Assembly (NCBI GenBank): GCA_963677695.2
Contig: CAXXUJ010000001.1
Location: forward strand, 186,001 to 250,000
Source: SABI01 sp963677695
GTDB lineage: Bacteria > Spirochaetota > Spirochaetia > Sphaerochaetales > Sphaerochaetaceae
Direction: 5' to 3'
DNA: 64,000 bases
Shown: positions 51,546 to 61,507 of the stretch, in pieces
Layout: every line of letters starts with the position of its first letter
How positions within the stretch are numbered: the first letter of the stretch is position 1
The notes under the pieces: model-generated
Seen by the model: the letters and a program-made list of their open reading frames with translations, nothing else
The model's database searches: none
Told to the model about the DNA's origin: nothing
Position numbers and translations under genes: made by a program

Positions 51546-52640
51546 ATGAAAAAACTAGCTCTGTTTTTAGTTTTGGTTCTCGTCCTTTCCGGTGCACTGT
51601 TTGCACAGGGAAGCGTGGAAGCTGATTCTGATGCAGGAGCTCCCTTCAAAGTCGGAGTTCTCTACATCAGCAGCCCCGGTGATATGGGTTATTCCTATAT
51701 GCACGACGTAGGCACGAAGGCAGCTGAAGCATACTTCGGTGACAAGATCGAAGTGATCAGAATGGAAGGAATTCCTGAAGACGATGCAGCTGCACGCGCT
51801 ATGGAACAGATGGTCGACGAAGGATGTCAGATTGTCTTCGCGAACTCGTACGGTTACATGGACTACATGGCCCAGGTAGCTGAAGAGTATCCCGATGTCT
51901 ATTTCGAACATTGTTCAGGCTATCTTTCAAGCGATAACATGTCGAACTACTTCGGAAGAATGTACCAGATGAGATACCTCTCAGGTATGATCGCCGGAAA
52001 GATGAGCAAGACAGGAAAGATCGGGTATGTAGGTGCATACGCCATCCCTGAGGTCATCAGAGGCATCAACGCATTCACACTCGGAGCAAAGGCAGTGAAT
52101 CCCGATGCGACTGTCACGGTCGTGTGGACAAATACCTGGTTCGATCCTTCACTCGAGAGACAGGGAGCTGTTGCTCTTCTCGACGGCGGAGTTGATGTGA
52201 TCGCACAGCACCAGGACACAACTGAGCCTGCAAAGGCAGCCATCGAAAGAGGCGCCTACGCTATCGGTTACAATGCAGACTTCCGCAAGGTCACAGGCAG
52301 TGACAATGTGCTGGTCTCTCCGATGTGGGGCTGGGGCAACTACATGATTCCCCAGATCCAGAAAGCAATGGACGGAACCTGGGAGAGTCAGTCTTACTGG
52401 GGCGGTCTTGAAGATGATATGATCACCCTCTCTCCTGTTTCTCCTCTCGTCCCCTCCGATTTCGTTGCCACTGTTGAAGCAACCCGCAGCAAGATCGCTA
52501 ACGGCGAGTGGGATGTCTTCTGGGGCAGCCTCAAGGACAATACCGGCAAGGTTCGTCAGAACGCTGGTGAAAAGATGAGCGACGGCGATATGCTTTCCAT
52601 GGACTGGTTCGTGGACGGCGTCATCGGCTCAACCAACTAA
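51546..52640 (+). CDS. BMP-family nucleoside-binding protein
   Basis: A 364-aa periplasmic binding protein of the Med/BMP (PnrA-like) family, which carries purine nucleosides. The signal peptide MKKLALFLVLVLVLSG..LFAQG lacks a lipobox cysteine. Mature-part segments match the family: VGVLYISSPGDMGYSYMHDVG, YLSGMIAGKMSKTGKIGYVGA and FTLGAKAVNPDATV. The start is ATG 51546 with AAGGAG before it. It is the first gene of a complete transporter operon (ATPase and two permeases follow). A hairpin after it (52665-52692) probably raises its level over the others. Confidence 0.93.
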   Translation: MKKLALFLVLVLVLSGALFAQGSVEADSDAGAPFKVGVLYISSPGDMGYSYMHDVGTKAAEAYFGDKIEVIRMEGIPEDDAAARAMEQMVDEGCQIVFANSYGYMDYMAQVAEEYPDVYFEHCSGYLSSDNMSNYFGRMYQMRYLSGMIAGKMSKTGKIGYVGAYAIPEVIRGINAFTLGAKAVNPDATVTVVWTNTWFDPSLERQGAVALLDGGVDVIAQHQDTTEPAKAAIERGAYAIGYNADFRKVTGSDNVLVSPMWGWGNYMIPQIQKAMDGTWESQSYWGGLEDDMITLSPVSPLVPSDFVATVEATRSKIANGEWDVFWGSLKDNTGKVRQNAGEKMSDGDMLSMDWFVDGVIGSTN

Positions 52641-52664
52641 AGAACCTTAAAAAAGGTGCTCGAG

Positions 52665-52692
52665 GGGCAGACACCTGTGTCTGCCCTTTCTT
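52665..52692 (+). terminator. Hairpin between binding protein and ATPase genes
   Basis: GGGCAGACAC (52665-52674) pairs with GTGTCTGCCC (52677-52686), followed by TTTCTT. It is an attenuator-like terminator in the operon, consistent with higher expression of the binding protein. Confidence 0.75.
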
Positions 52693-52741
52693 ATGAATCA
52701 TTCCCTTCTGCGATTGCAGCAGGGAACAAGGTAATGAAGGT

Positions 52742-54271
52742 ATGGAAACAACGACACGGATTCCCGTGGTGAGCATGCAGCATATAACGAAACGTTTTCC
52801 GGGTGTGCTCGCGAACGACGATGTCTCCCTGGAACTCTTCGGGGGAGAAGTCCTCGCTCTTCTCGGTGAGAACGGGGCAGGTAAAAGCACACTGATGAAT
52901 ATGCTTGTAGGACTGTACAGACCTGACAGCGGATCGATATCAATTAGAGGAGAGGTGCAGCATATACACTCTCCCCAGGATTCGATGGCTCTCGGAATCG
53001 GTATGGTCCACCAGGAATTCATGCTTGTGGGTAACATGAGTGTGCTTGAGAACATCATACTGGGACTGAAAGATCTCCCTTTCGTTCCCGATGTCGCCTC
53101 TATCAGAAAGAAGATCGTCGAACTAAGCGATACCTACGGACTTCAGGTTGATCCCGATGCGATCATTCACAACCTGAGCGTTGGTGAGCAGCAGCGTGTC
53201 GAGATTCTCAAACTGGTTTACAGGGGAGCTGACATACTCATCCTTGACGAACCGACAGCCGTCCTTACCCCTGGAGAATCGAGAGATCTCAACAGGATCA
53301 TCAAGAAGATGCTCTCACAGGGAAAATCGGCAATCTTCATCACACACAAGATGGATGAGGTGATCGAATTTTCCCACAAGGTACAGGTACTCAGGAGAGG
53401 TAAAAGCGTCAACACCATAGATACCGCTTCGGTCACACCGAAGGATCTCGCCAATATGATGGTTGGACGGGATGTCCTGTTCACCCTTGACCGGTGTGCG
53501 TTCAATCCCGGAGAACCCAGACTTCATCTTTCCAACGTCACAGTGGAAAACCCTCTGGGGGGAAGACCTCTCCTCAGTGACATATCCCTTTCCATCAGGA
53601 GGGGGGAGATTCTCGGTATCGCTGGGGTTGCAGGAAACGGGCAGACCCAGCTCACCGAGGTGATCACAGGCCTGCTGAAGGCGAGTGAAGGAAGCATTGA
53701 GATTGACGGGAAGGAGGTGAGCCGCTGTACTCCCCTTCAGATCATCCAGTCGGGAGTCTCTCACATTCCAGCAGACCGCGGAGCGATGGGAGTCGTAGGT
53801 GACATGAGCGTGGGCGATAACCTCGCGATGAAGAAATATAGGACGAAGGAACTGAGCAGCGGTCCGGTGGTGAAACGAAATCTCCTGAGAATCTTCGCCG
53901 ACAAGCTTATTGAAAGTTTCATCATCAAGACACCGAACCAGGACACGGCAGTAAAATTCCTCTCTGGAGGAAATATTCAGAAAACGATCCTCGCCCGTGA
54001 AATTGATTCGTGCGGAGGTATTCTTATCGCAGTATACCCTTCCAGGGGACTCGATGTGGGAGCCACCGAGGCGGTGAGGCAGAACCTCATCGCCCAGAGG
54101 GATAAGGGAAGCGCGGTGCTTCTGGTTTCGGAAGAGCTTGAAGAACTGCAGATGGTCGCTGACAACATAGCCGTCCTCTTTGAAGGAAAAATCATGGGTA
54201 TAAGAAAAACAGGTGAGACCAACACCGAAGAACTCGGCATGATGATGGCCGGTGTGGGAGGTCAGGCATGA
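52742..54271 (+). CDS. Nucleoside ABC transporter ATP-binding protein
   Basis: A 509-aa double ABC ATPase. The N-terminal half has GENGAGKSTLMNMLVG and LSVGEQQRVEILK with DEPTAVLT; the C-terminal half has a looser Walker A (GVAGNGQTQL), the LSGGNIQKTILAREI signature and no strong Walker B acid (the site reads LIAVYPSRGLD), as is common in this family. It energises uptake through the two permeases that follow. It overlaps the first permease by 4 bases. The start is ATG 52742, with AAGG upstream. Confidence 0.93.
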   Translation: METTTRIPVVSMQHITKRFPGVLANDDVSLELFGGEVLALLGENGAGKSTLMNMLVGLYRPDSGSISIRGEVQHIHSPQDSMALGIGMVHQEFMLVGNMSVLENIILGLKDLPFVPDVASIRKKIVELSDTYGLQVDPDAIIHNLSVGEQQRVEILKLVYRGADILILDEPTAVLTPGESRDLNRIIKKMLSQGKSAIFITHKMDEVIEFSHKVQVLRRGKSVNTIDTASVTPKDLANMMVGRDVLFTLDRCAFNPGEPRLHLSNVTVENPLGGRPLLSDISLSIRRGEILGIAGVAGNGQTQLTEVITGLLKASEGSIEIDGKEVSRCTPLQIIQSGVSHIPADRGAMGVVGDMSVGDNLAMKKYRTKELSSGPVVKRNLLRIFADKLIESFIIKTPNQDTAVKFLSGGNIQKTILAREIDSCGGILIAVYPSRGLDVGATEAVRQNLIAQRDKGSAVLLVSEELEELQMVADNIAVLFEGKIMGIRKTGETNTEELGMMMAGVGGQA

Positions 54272-55323
54272 GACTCGTACTTGAAAAAAGGGAGAGACGG
54301 TCAAAGAAGATGAGTCTTCTCATCCCTCTTGTTTCCTTTATCATTTCCCTCCTCATCGGAGCAATCGTCCTTGCCGCCAGCAAGGCAAACCCGGTTCAGA
54401 CCTACATTGCCATGGCAAAAGGAGCCTTCGGAAGCGCACGGCGCTTCCAGTACACCATTGTGGAAGCACTCCCCCTCCTGATCTGCGGCCTGAGCGTCGG
54501 AATCGCTTTCCGCCTCAGGTTCTGGAATATCGGGGCAGAGGGACAGTACGTCTGGGGTGCGATCGGAACAACCTGGGTCATCCTCTTCTGGACCTTCCTT
54601 CCCGCTCCCCTCCTTCTTCCTGTCGGACTGATTGTCGGCATGATCCTCGGAGCTCTATGGGCCGGTATTCCCGGAGTACTCAAGGCCTACTGGGCTGTTG
54701 ATGAGACCCTCACCACCCTGATGCTCAACTACGTGGCCATCGGGTTTGCCGAGTACCTCTACATCAAGGCATGGAAGGCCCCGAAAGGAATTCTGGGGAC
54801 TCTGGAATTCCCCGACTTCACCCGCTTTCCCTCAGTGTGGGGAAAGGTGCACAGCGGTATATTCATCGCCCTCGCACTTGTTGTGATTCTCTGGTTCCTC
54901 CTCTACAAGACAAAATGGGGGTTCGAACTCAATATGATAGGCAAGAATCCTATCGCCGCACGCTACCAGGGAGTGTCGATTGAAAAGAGTATCGTTATCG
55001 CCCTTCTCATCAGCGGAGCAATTGCCGGTCTCGCAGGATCGATGACCACTGTGGCCATCACTCACCGGCTCACCCGAGGAGTCAATGCAGGGTACGGTTT
55101 CACCGGTATCATCATTGCGTGGATGGCAAACCTCAATCCCTTCGCATCAATCCTCGTGGCAATCGTCATGGCATCCCTCACAACGGGTGCCGATGCACTT
55201 CAGATTGCCATGAAGCTGCCAGAGTCAATGGGAGCTGTCCTTCAGGGACTGGTGCTCATCCCCCTTCTGGCGGGCTCGGTATTCCACGACTACCATCTTA
55301 AAAACATAAGGGAGGAAGCATAA
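54268..55323 (+). CDS. Nucleoside ABC transporter permease (first)
   Basis: A 351-aa permease of the branched-chain/BMP type, with about ten membrane segments. GLSVGIAFRLRFWNIGAEGQYVWGA, a motif of these permeases, is followed later by NPIAARYQGVS. The N-terminus is basic and cytoplasmic. ATG 54268 overlaps the ATPase stop (ATGA). The stop codon meets the start of the second permease (TAATG). Confidence 0.93.
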   Translation: MRLVLEKRERRSKKMSLLIPLVSFIISLLIGAIVLAASKANPVQTYIAMAKGAFGSARRFQYTIVEALPLLICGLSVGIAFRLRFWNIGAEGQYVWGAIGTTWVILFWTFLPAPLLLPVGLIVGMILGALWAGIPGVLKAYWAVDETLTTLMLNYVAIGFAEYLYIKAWKAPKGILGTLEFPDFTRFPSVWGKVHSGIFIALALVVILWFLLYKTKWGFELNMIGKNPIAARYQGVSIEKSIVIALLISGAIAGLAGSMTTVAITHRLTRGVNAGYGFTGIIIAWMANLNPFASILVAIVMASLTTGADALQIAMKLPESMGAVLQGLVLIPLLAGSVFHDYHLKNIREEA

Positions 55324-56285
55324 TGGATTTCATAACCAAACTCCTGGCAGTCACCATCGCTATGGGGACAAGCCTTACCTATGCGACCCTCGGAGAGATC
55401 TACACCCAGAAGAGCGGTGTCCTCAACCTTGGAATGGAAGGTATCATGCTCATGGGAGCGCTCAGCGGCTTCGCCACGGCATTCTACACGGCAAACCTCG
55501 CCTTTGCTCTCCTCGTCGCTATCCTCACCGGAGGAGTGTTCAGTCTTATTCATGCATTCTTGAGCATCACCATGAGAGCTAACCAGGTCGTGAGCGGACT
55601 GTCCATCACACTCTTCGGAACAGGACTCGCAAACTTTCTCGGACAGCGCCTGGGACCAGAATCAAACAACTTCAACCTCGTCGGGATGAACCTGAGCGGC
55701 AAGTTCGACAACATTGCCATTCCGGGACTCGAGTCGATACCCATCCTCGGAGCATTCTTCGACGTGAGCATCCTCACCTATGCGCTCTACCTCATCATCC
55801 CCTTCAGCTGGTTCTTCATGTACAAGACCCGATACGGACTCGCGATTCGAGCTGTGGGAGAATCACCGAAAACAGCGGCGGCCATGGGACTCAATGTCCC
55901 TTCGATCAGGTATCTCTATACCGTGATCGGAGGCATGATGGCAGGATTGGGAGGAGCCTGCCTCTCCCTCTCCTTCACCCCCTCGTGGAACGAAGGAATG
56001 ACCGGAGGAAAGGGATGGATTGTCATCGCACTTGTCATCTTCGCAGGCTGGAACCCGGGCAAGGCTGTCATAGGAACACTCGTGTTCGGAGGGATCACCT
56101 CGCTTCAGTTCTCACTGCAGGCTGCGGGTATTAAAATGATCATACCGACTCAGTTCCTTGCAGTGGCTCCCTACCTGATCACCTTCTTCACTCTTTCGGT
56201 GATGACCATAGCGAACAGGAACAGAAAGGGCGCTTTCGCCGCTCCGTCGGCTTTGGCAGTCCCCTTTGCAATCGACGATAAGTGA
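55323..56285 (+). CDS. Nucleoside ABC transporter permease (second)
   Basis: A 320-aa permease partner with about eight membrane segments. Motifs are YATLGEIYTQKSGVLNLGMEGIML near the N-terminus and GLAIRAVGESPKTAAAMGLNV, both usual in this family. Together with the preceding genes it makes a complete purine-nucleoside importer. No terminator with a T run is obvious after it. Confidence 0.93.
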   Translation: MDFITKLLAVTIAMGTSLTYATLGEIYTQKSGVLNLGMEGIMLMGALSGFATAFYTANLAFALLVAILTGGVFSLIHAFLSITMRANQVVSGLSITLFGTGLANFLGQRLGPESNNFNLVGMNLSGKFDNIAIPGLESIPILGAFFDVSILTYALYLIIPFSWFFMYKTRYGLAIRAVGESPKTAAAMGLNVPSIRYLYTVIGGMMAGLGGACLSLSFTPSWNEGMTGGKGWIVIALVIFAGWNPGKAVIGTLVFGGITSLQFSLQAAGIKMIIPTQFLAVAPYLITFFTLSVMTIANRNRKGAFAAPSALAVPFAIDDK

Positions 56286-56355
56286 GGAATAGAGCAGAAA
56301 AAGCGTATCGATACTGCATTATCGGGTAAATTTGCCCAATAGTGCAGGGAGTAAA

Positions 56356-56385
56356 TTGACAAGATTTTTGAAATTCGCTTATGCT
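56356..56385 (+). promoter_or_regulatory. Promoter of trkA, giving a leaderless mRNA
   Basis: TTGACA (56356-56361), an 18-base spacer and TATGCT (56380-56385) make a good promoter. The trkA ATG starts 10 bases after the -10, so transcription would begin at or within two or three bases of the start codon. No ribosome site is present. Confidence 0.65.
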
Positions 56386-56394
56386 TCTTTTATT

Positions 56395-57795
56395 ATGTAC
56401 GTTGTTATACTAGGTGCCGGCACGGTCGGAATTCAGCTTGCGAGACAGCTCATAGCTGAGAACAAAGACGTTGCCCTGATAGAACATGATGCTGATAAAG
56501 CACTGGACACTGCGAACAGACTAGACTGTATGGTCATCAACGATGAAGGAAACAACATCGAGAGTCTGAAGAAGGCAGGAATTCACAAAGCCGATGTCTT
56601 TGTGAGTGTGACAGCATCGGATGAAACGAACCTCATCGCCTGCGGACTGGTCTCTGCCGAGTTTGAGAATGTAAAGACCATTGCACGGGTGAGAAACGTT
56701 GATTATTCACGGACAAAGATGATCTCCCACTCCTTCCTTGGAATCGATCATGTGATCAATCCCGAGATCGAAGCGGCAAAGATCATCTACTACGCGATCA
56801 CTCACGGTGCCAACAGCGAGATCATGCTGTTCGAGAACACCAGTTTACAGATGAGAGATCTCACGATCCGTCCGGGTTCCGTCTTTCTCGACAAGAACCT
56901 GAAGACCATCAGGCAGGAGCACGACTTCTCCTTCCTTGTGGCAGCAATCATGCGAAATGAAAGTTTCATCATCCCTTCCGGCGATACCATGATCCTCGAA
57001 GGTGACCAGGTCTACATCCTCTCAACCGAAGAGGGATTCGATACCATCTTCCAGATGGAATTCAAGGACCGTAAGGAGATCACCAAAGTCCTCATCGTCG
57101 GTGGAGGCCACATCACCACCTACGTAGCTGACCAGCTCCTCGGTACCGAGGGAAGTGCCGCTGTCACGGGCAATGAACTCATCCCGGAAACAAAGAAAAA
57201 AACCAAGAAACAGATTCATATCATCGAGAAGGACCTGAACCGCTGCAACGAGCTCGCAGAGAGATACCCTCAGGCCATGATAACCCATGCCGATGTCACT
57301 GAAGACCATTTCCAGGATGATGAGTACCTTGAAGGACTCGATCTCCTTGTCTCGGCTACGAACAATCAGGAACTGAACCTGATCACCAGCATCTACGCCA
57401 AGACGCTCGGCGTGCGCAAAGCGCTCGCACTGGTGAAGAGAAACAGCTACCGTGCGATGGCACGCAACCTGAACGTCGATATGACTGTCTGCCTCAACGA
57501 TACGGTGGTCAACACGATTCTCAAACATATCCGTAAGGGAAACATCAAGAACGTGCATGCCCTTCCCGGCGGTCGCCTTGAAGTAATTGAATTCCTTGTG
57601 AACGAAAACTCCTCCCTCAACGGAAAAACCCTCAGCCAGATCAAGCTTCCCGGCAACTCTCTGATCATTTTCATCTCAAGAGGTGAAGAGGATATCATCC
57701 CGACAGGAAATACCGTCATCGAGAGTGACGACCATCTCGTGATGATTCTGGAGAGGAAGTCCATCGGACGTATCGAGGCGCTCATCAGCGGATAA
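56395..57795 (+). CDS. trkA: Potassium uptake regulatory subunit TrkA
   Basis: A 466-aa cytoplasmic subunit of Trk potassium uptake. It has two Rossmann/RCK_N units (MYVVILGAGTVGIQLARQL and VLIVGGGHITTYVADQLLG) each followed by an RCK_C (TrkA_C) segment, binding NAD(H) or ATP to gate TrkH. The second unit carries a lysine-rich insert (about residues 255-280) after the glycine loop. The start is ATG 56395; it has no ribosome site, but a promoter lies 10 bases before it. It overlaps trkH (TAATG). Confidence 0.94.
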   Translation: MYVVILGAGTVGIQLARQLIAENKDVALIEHDADKALDTANRLDCMVINDEGNNIESLKKAGIHKADVFVSVTASDETNLIACGLVSAEFENVKTIARVRNVDYSRTKMISHSFLGIDHVINPEIEAAKIIYYAITHGANSEIMLFENTSLQMRDLTIRPGSVFLDKNLKTIRQEHDFSFLVAAIMRNESFIIPSGDTMILEGDQVYILSTEEGFDTIFQMEFKDRKEITKVLIVGGGHITTYVADQLLGTEGSAAVTGNELIPETKKKTKKQIHIIEKDLNRCNELAERYPQAMITHADVTEDHFQDDEYLEGLDLLVSATNNQELNLITSIYAKTLGVRKALALVKRNSYRAMARNLNVDMTVCLNDTVVNTILKHIRKGNIKNVHALPGGRLEVIEFLVNENSSLNGKTLSQIKLPGNSLIIFISRGEEDIIPTGNTVIESDDHLVMILERKSIGRIEALISG

Positions 57796-59258
57796 TGCCT
57801 ATGAAATTCAGTCTCATCATTAACGTATTGACGATACTTCTGCTTATCATCGCAGCTTTCATGCTCATTCCCGCAGGGATGGCACTCTACTACGGAGAGA
57901 GTGAAAGCTTCAAAGCATTCATCATCCCCATCCTTGCCCTCCTCCCCTTTGCGGCGGTGAGTATCATTTCCACACGGAAAAGGCTCGACAAGACCCTCAA
58001 TCCCCGTGACGGGTTCCTTTTAGTCACCCTTGCATGGGTAGGTGCATCAGCTCTGGGAGCAGTCCCTTTCTACCTATCGGGAGCGATACCCTCCTACACC
58101 GATGCCTACTTCGAAACGATGTCGGGTTTCACCACCACCGGAGCTTCGATCCTGACGGCCATTGAAGGTCTCCCCTACTCGATTCTCTTCTGGCGAAGCC
58201 TTACCCACTGGCTCGGAGGTATGGGAATCGTCGTGCTCACCGTAGCAGTCTTTCCTCTTCTGGGAATAGGAGGCATGCAGCTGCTCAAGGCAGAGGCACC
58301 CGGTCCCTCGGTAGACAAGATCACCCCGAAAATCACCTCGACAGCGAAAATACTCTGGCTGATCTATCTTGGTCTGACCGTCATCGAAACGATCCTCCTC
58401 ATGATGGGAGGAATGAATCTATTCGATGCACTGACTCACACCTTCGGTACCATGGCAACCGGTGGATTCTCGCCGAAAAACACGAGCGTCGGTTTCTATG
58501 ACTCCGGATGGATAGACTGGGTCATTACGATCTTCATGATCCTGGCAGGTATGAACTTCATTCTCTACTTCAAACTCCTCACGGGAAAGATCAGAGACCT
58601 TCTGCTCGATACGGAGATGAAGGCCTACCTCGGCATCTTCGCCGCGGCCTCGATCGCCATCACGCTTTCTCTTCTGAACAACGGAGTGTATGAAACCTTC
58701 GGCAAGGGACTGCGCTTCGCAGCCTTCCAGGTGGCATCGATTCTTACGACAACAGGGTATGCGACAACGGACTTCGACCTGTGGCCTGCTTTTGCAAAGA
58801 TAGTACTCTTCCTCATGATGTTCATCGGAGGCAGTGCCGGCTCGACCGGAGGCGGTATCAAGGTGGTAAGAATCGTCACCCTCTTCAAACTCGCGTCCCG
58901 CGAGCTCAAGAGACTGATTCACCCGAGAGGGGTATTCCATCTGAGATTGAACAAGCAGGTGCTCAGAACAGACATCATCAGTGTCATCACAGGGTTCGTG
59001 TTCCTCTACATGGTATCACTTCTCGTAACCACCACTGTCGTCGCCCTCGGAGGGTACGATATCCTGACCTCCTTCTCGACAGCCCTTGTCACCGTCGGTA
59101 ACATCGGTCCGGGATTCAGTATGGTCGGTCCTACGATGAACTATGCGTTCTTCCAGGACGGAATCAAGTGGTTCCTCTCCCTTGCAATGATGATGGGACG
59201 ACTTGAGATCTATACGGTACTCGTGGTTCTCACACCCTGGTTCTGGAAAAGGAAATAG
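57795..59258 (+). CDS. trkH: Potassium transporter TrkH
   Basis: A 487-aa inner-membrane K+ transporter with about ten membrane segments and four pore-loop repeats; filter-like glycines are visible in TMSGFTTTGAS, GTMATGGFS, TTTGYAT and VGNIGPG. It works with TrkA encoded just upstream, whose stop overlaps its start. N-terminal ATG 57795 begins a membrane segment directly. The 3' end meets a shared hairpin before the convergent gene. Confidence 0.95.
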   Translation: MPMKFSLIINVLTILLLIIAAFMLIPAGMALYYGESESFKAFIIPILALLPFAAVSIISTRKRLDKTLNPRDGFLLVTLAWVGASALGAVPFYLSGAIPSYTDAYFETMSGFTTTGASILTAIEGLPYSILFWRSLTHWLGGMGIVVLTVAVFPLLGIGGMQLLKAEAPGPSVDKITPKITSTAKILWLIYLGLTVIETILLMMGGMNLFDALTHTFGTMATGGFSPKNTSVGFYDSGWIDWVITIFMILAGMNFILYFKLLTGKIRDLLLDTEMKAYLGIFAAASIAITLSLLNNGVYETFGKGLRFAAFQVASILTTTGYATTDFDLWPAFAKIVLFLMMFIGGSAGSTGGGIKVVRIVTLFKLASRELKRLIHPRGVFHLRLNKQVLRTDIISVITGFVFLYMVSLLVTTTVVALGGYDILTSFSTALVTVGNIGPGFSMVGPTMNYAFFQDGIKWFLSLAMMMGRLEIYTVLVVLTPWFWKRK

Positions 59259-59264
59259 CCTTAA

Positions 59265-59283
59265 AGCCGGGAATCCCCCGGCT
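59265..59283. terminator. Shared hairpin between trkH and the convergent gene
   Basis: AGCCGGG (59265-59271) pairs with CCCGGCT (59277-59283). On the minus strand it is followed by TTTAAG. It lies between two convergent genes and may terminate both, with a poor T run. Confidence 0.5.
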
Positions 59284-59297
59284 GAACATCTCTGCTA

Positions 59298-60170
59298 TCA
59301 GATCACCTTATTATGAAAATAGAATCTCACTCTCTTTACGCTCATCGTGATAACGATGAAAGCGAGGAGGAGAAGTGAGATAATGAAGAGTGAAAGAGAC
59401 CATGAAAGAATCATGGAGCTCTCCTTCCATCTCAGTGAGAAAAAGTCACCGGCTACGGTACTCAGGGAGGCTGACATGAGGAGCATGAGGGTCACATCTG
59501 TAATCGAAGGATGTCCCTTCACGTATCGGATGAAGGTCCCTGCAAGGGTGATGATCACAACACCGACAACGGGCACTGCAACGGGAAGGAACCAGGTAAG
59601 TTCCCTATGGGTGAACACATCAAATCCTGCAAGAGAAAGCAGGAGAATGAGAACGGTTGCAACCAGACGTACCGCTGCGGGAACCGTTCTATAGAACAGA
59701 AACACAGAAAAGGTATAATAGAGAATCAAGCCGGTCACCGGATACGCCACCCAGGTGAAGGTCAAATCGGTCGTATCTGCAATGATGAGGGTGAGTGCGA
59801 TAAGCAAAGAGTACCAGGTTGCAACGTTCCTGTAGTTCAGCGATGTGAACAGGAGAACAAGAAGAAATGCCGTCCCCAGAACAACATAAACCACCGGCCT
59901 CCAGAACATCAGGACGTTCCCGAAAGCAATGCCTGTAATGATCAGGGTGAGAATGGCTATGGAAACGAAGGTGAGGATCAGCTCAGTGATTCCTTTCCTG
60001 TACTTGTCGAGTCTAAGCGGGTTTCGTGCGATACCATGAGAGCTCTTCGGATAGAGAGCTTCTCCCTTCTCCCCTATGATTTCCTTCGGTGCAGTGACTT
60101 TCCGTCCACACAGGGGACACTGCTTTGTCCCGGAGACAAGTTCCACGCCGCATTCAACACAATATGCCAT
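59298..60170 (-). CDS. DUF6320-like membrane protein with N-terminal zinc ribbon
   Basis: A 290-aa protein. It starts with a small zinc ribbon, CVECGVELVSGTKQCPLCG, then a linker, then about eight membrane segments (from about residue 65). This layout fits DUF6320-type proteins; function unknown. GGAGG precedes ATG 60170. It begins 8 bases after the acyltransferase gene, so the two are an operon, and the pair could add an acyl group to a lipid or envelope component. No catalytic motif was seen. Confidence 0.75.
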   Translation of the reverse strand: MAYCVECGVELVSGTKQCPLCGRKVTAPKEIIGEKGEALYPKSSHGIARNPLRLDKYRKGITELILTFVSIAILTLIITGIAFGNVLMFWRPVVYVVLGTAFLLVLLFTSLNYRNVATWYSLLIALTLIIADTTDLTFTWVAYPVTGLILYYTFSVFLFYRTVPAAVRLVATVLILLLSLAGFDVFTHRELTWFLPVAVPVVGVVIITLAGTFIRYVKGHPSITDVTLMLLMSASLSTVAGDFFSLRWKESSMILSWSLSLFIISLLLLAFIVITMSVKRVRFYFHNKVI

Positions 60171-60178
60171 AATTCCTC

Positions 60179-61465
60179 CTAACCGTTTGAGTCGACTGTC
60201 ACATGGAGTCCCTTCTTCACGAGGGACCTGAGCAGTATGGTCTCAAATGCTCTATCCTGTTCAAGGATGGAGGTGATATTCATCACGAGTTTCCCCCCTG
60301 AACTGATCACTGCGAGAGCAAGCTTGTTCATCTGGGAGGGTGAGAGAGAGAAGTCAATTCTCTTCACAGTATCAGCCATTCCTTCAGGGAGTGAAATGTT
60401 TCCCAGGTTGCTTATCACGGAAGAGTAGATCGAATCACCGTACGAGTCACTGAGAAGTTTCATCAGCGGCCGCTTGAGAAGGTTCGGTGCGTACCTGATC
60501 AGGGGAAGACGTCTCCCCGCGACATTTCTCGATATCTGAAGTGAAAGCGATTTTTCATTGATCTTCCACCTCATCTGGTGGTACACGCTCTTCGCGATCT
60601 CCTCGAACGTATAGGTCCCGAGGTGGGTATCGAGCCCGACGATAATGAAGAGGGTGAAGTTTCTCAGCGACTTTGAACCGTACACCTTCCTTATATTCAC
60701 AGGAACGCTCAGCCTGACCGGGCGCCACCTTTTCGGGTTCTTCACAGTCTCGAACTGCAGCTGCTGAAGAGCATCAAGCACCTCACATACCAGGTACTCG
60801 GTGATCGTCAGTCCCCACTTCTTCGCCTGCTCCTTCACCTGATCCACCTCCATCACACTGTTTATCACAGAATGACGGTCAGTGTAGAGCTCACCCTTCG
60901 GTGAGTAATGGAAGGCTTTCGATTCGAGGGCGAAGACCGATCTCATCGGCCGGTAGATCTTTGTGAAGGAATCTTCCAGTTCCTGAGGATCCACCGGATC
61001 TGAAGGGAGGAGTATCTGGGGATCGGCCGCTACGGTGTATCCACGCTGTCTCAGGTACTCTGCCGCAAGGGACTTCAGGAAGGTGATCCCTCCCGTGCCG
61101 TCTGTCAGGGCGTGAAAGTACTCCACCGCGATCCTGTGGTCTGTATAGAAGACCTTGAACAGATAGCCGTTCGCGCCCTTTTTAAGATCGAGATGGCCGC
61201 AGGGGTAACAGGTTTCATCATACACTTCAAGAGGTGCCTCATTGTTCATCAGGTAGTACCAGAAGAAACCGGTGTGGATTTTGTGAGAGAAATAGGGAAA
61301 GCGCGGCATGACAGCCTTGAGAGCACTTAAAAGCGCATCTGCTTCCACTTTCACCCTAAGGTCCATGGAGAGGCGGAATACATGGGTATTGAAGCGTGCT
61401 ACCGTCGGTGGATAGATGATAGCTGAGGTGTCAAGCGCAATGGGTTCAGCCCCTGAGTGGTTCAT
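60179..61465 (-). CDS. Condensation/alcohol acetyltransferase-type acyltransferase
   Basis: A 428-aa cytoplasmic protein with the HxxxDG motif of the condensation/acetyltransferase superfamily (EYFHALTDGTGG, about residues 115-126) and a later SLRNFTLFIIVGLD stretch usual for this fold. It probably transfers an acyl group from CoA or a carrier to an alcohol or amine; the substrate is not known. The start ATG 61465 has only a weak GAAGG. It is divergent from the MarR gene and cotranscribed with the membrane protein that follows. Confidence 0.75.
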   Translation of the reverse strand: MNHSGAEPIALDTSAIIYPPTVARFNTHVFRLSMDLRVKVEADALLSALKAVMPRFPYFSHKIHTGFFWYYLMNNEAPLEVYDETCYPCGHLDLKKGANGYLFKVFYTDHRIAVEYFHALTDGTGGITFLKSLAAEYLRQRGYTVAADPQILLPSDPVDPQELEDSFTKIYRPMRSVFALESKAFHYSPKGELYTDRHSVINSVMEVDQVKEQAKKWGLTITEYLVCEVLDALQQLQFETVKNPKRWRPVRLSVPVNIRKVYGSKSLRNFTLFIIVGLDTHLGTYTFEEIAKSVYHQMRWKINEKSLSLQISRNVAGRRLPLIRYAPNLLKRPLMKLLSDSYGDSIYSSVISNLGNISLPEGMADTVKRIDFSLSPSQMNKLALAVISSGGKLVMNITSILEQDRAFETILLRSLVKKGLHVTVDSNG

Positions 61466-61507
61466 ACCTTCAGCTTAATCAAAACGGGAGCAATACGCAA
61501 TGTCATG

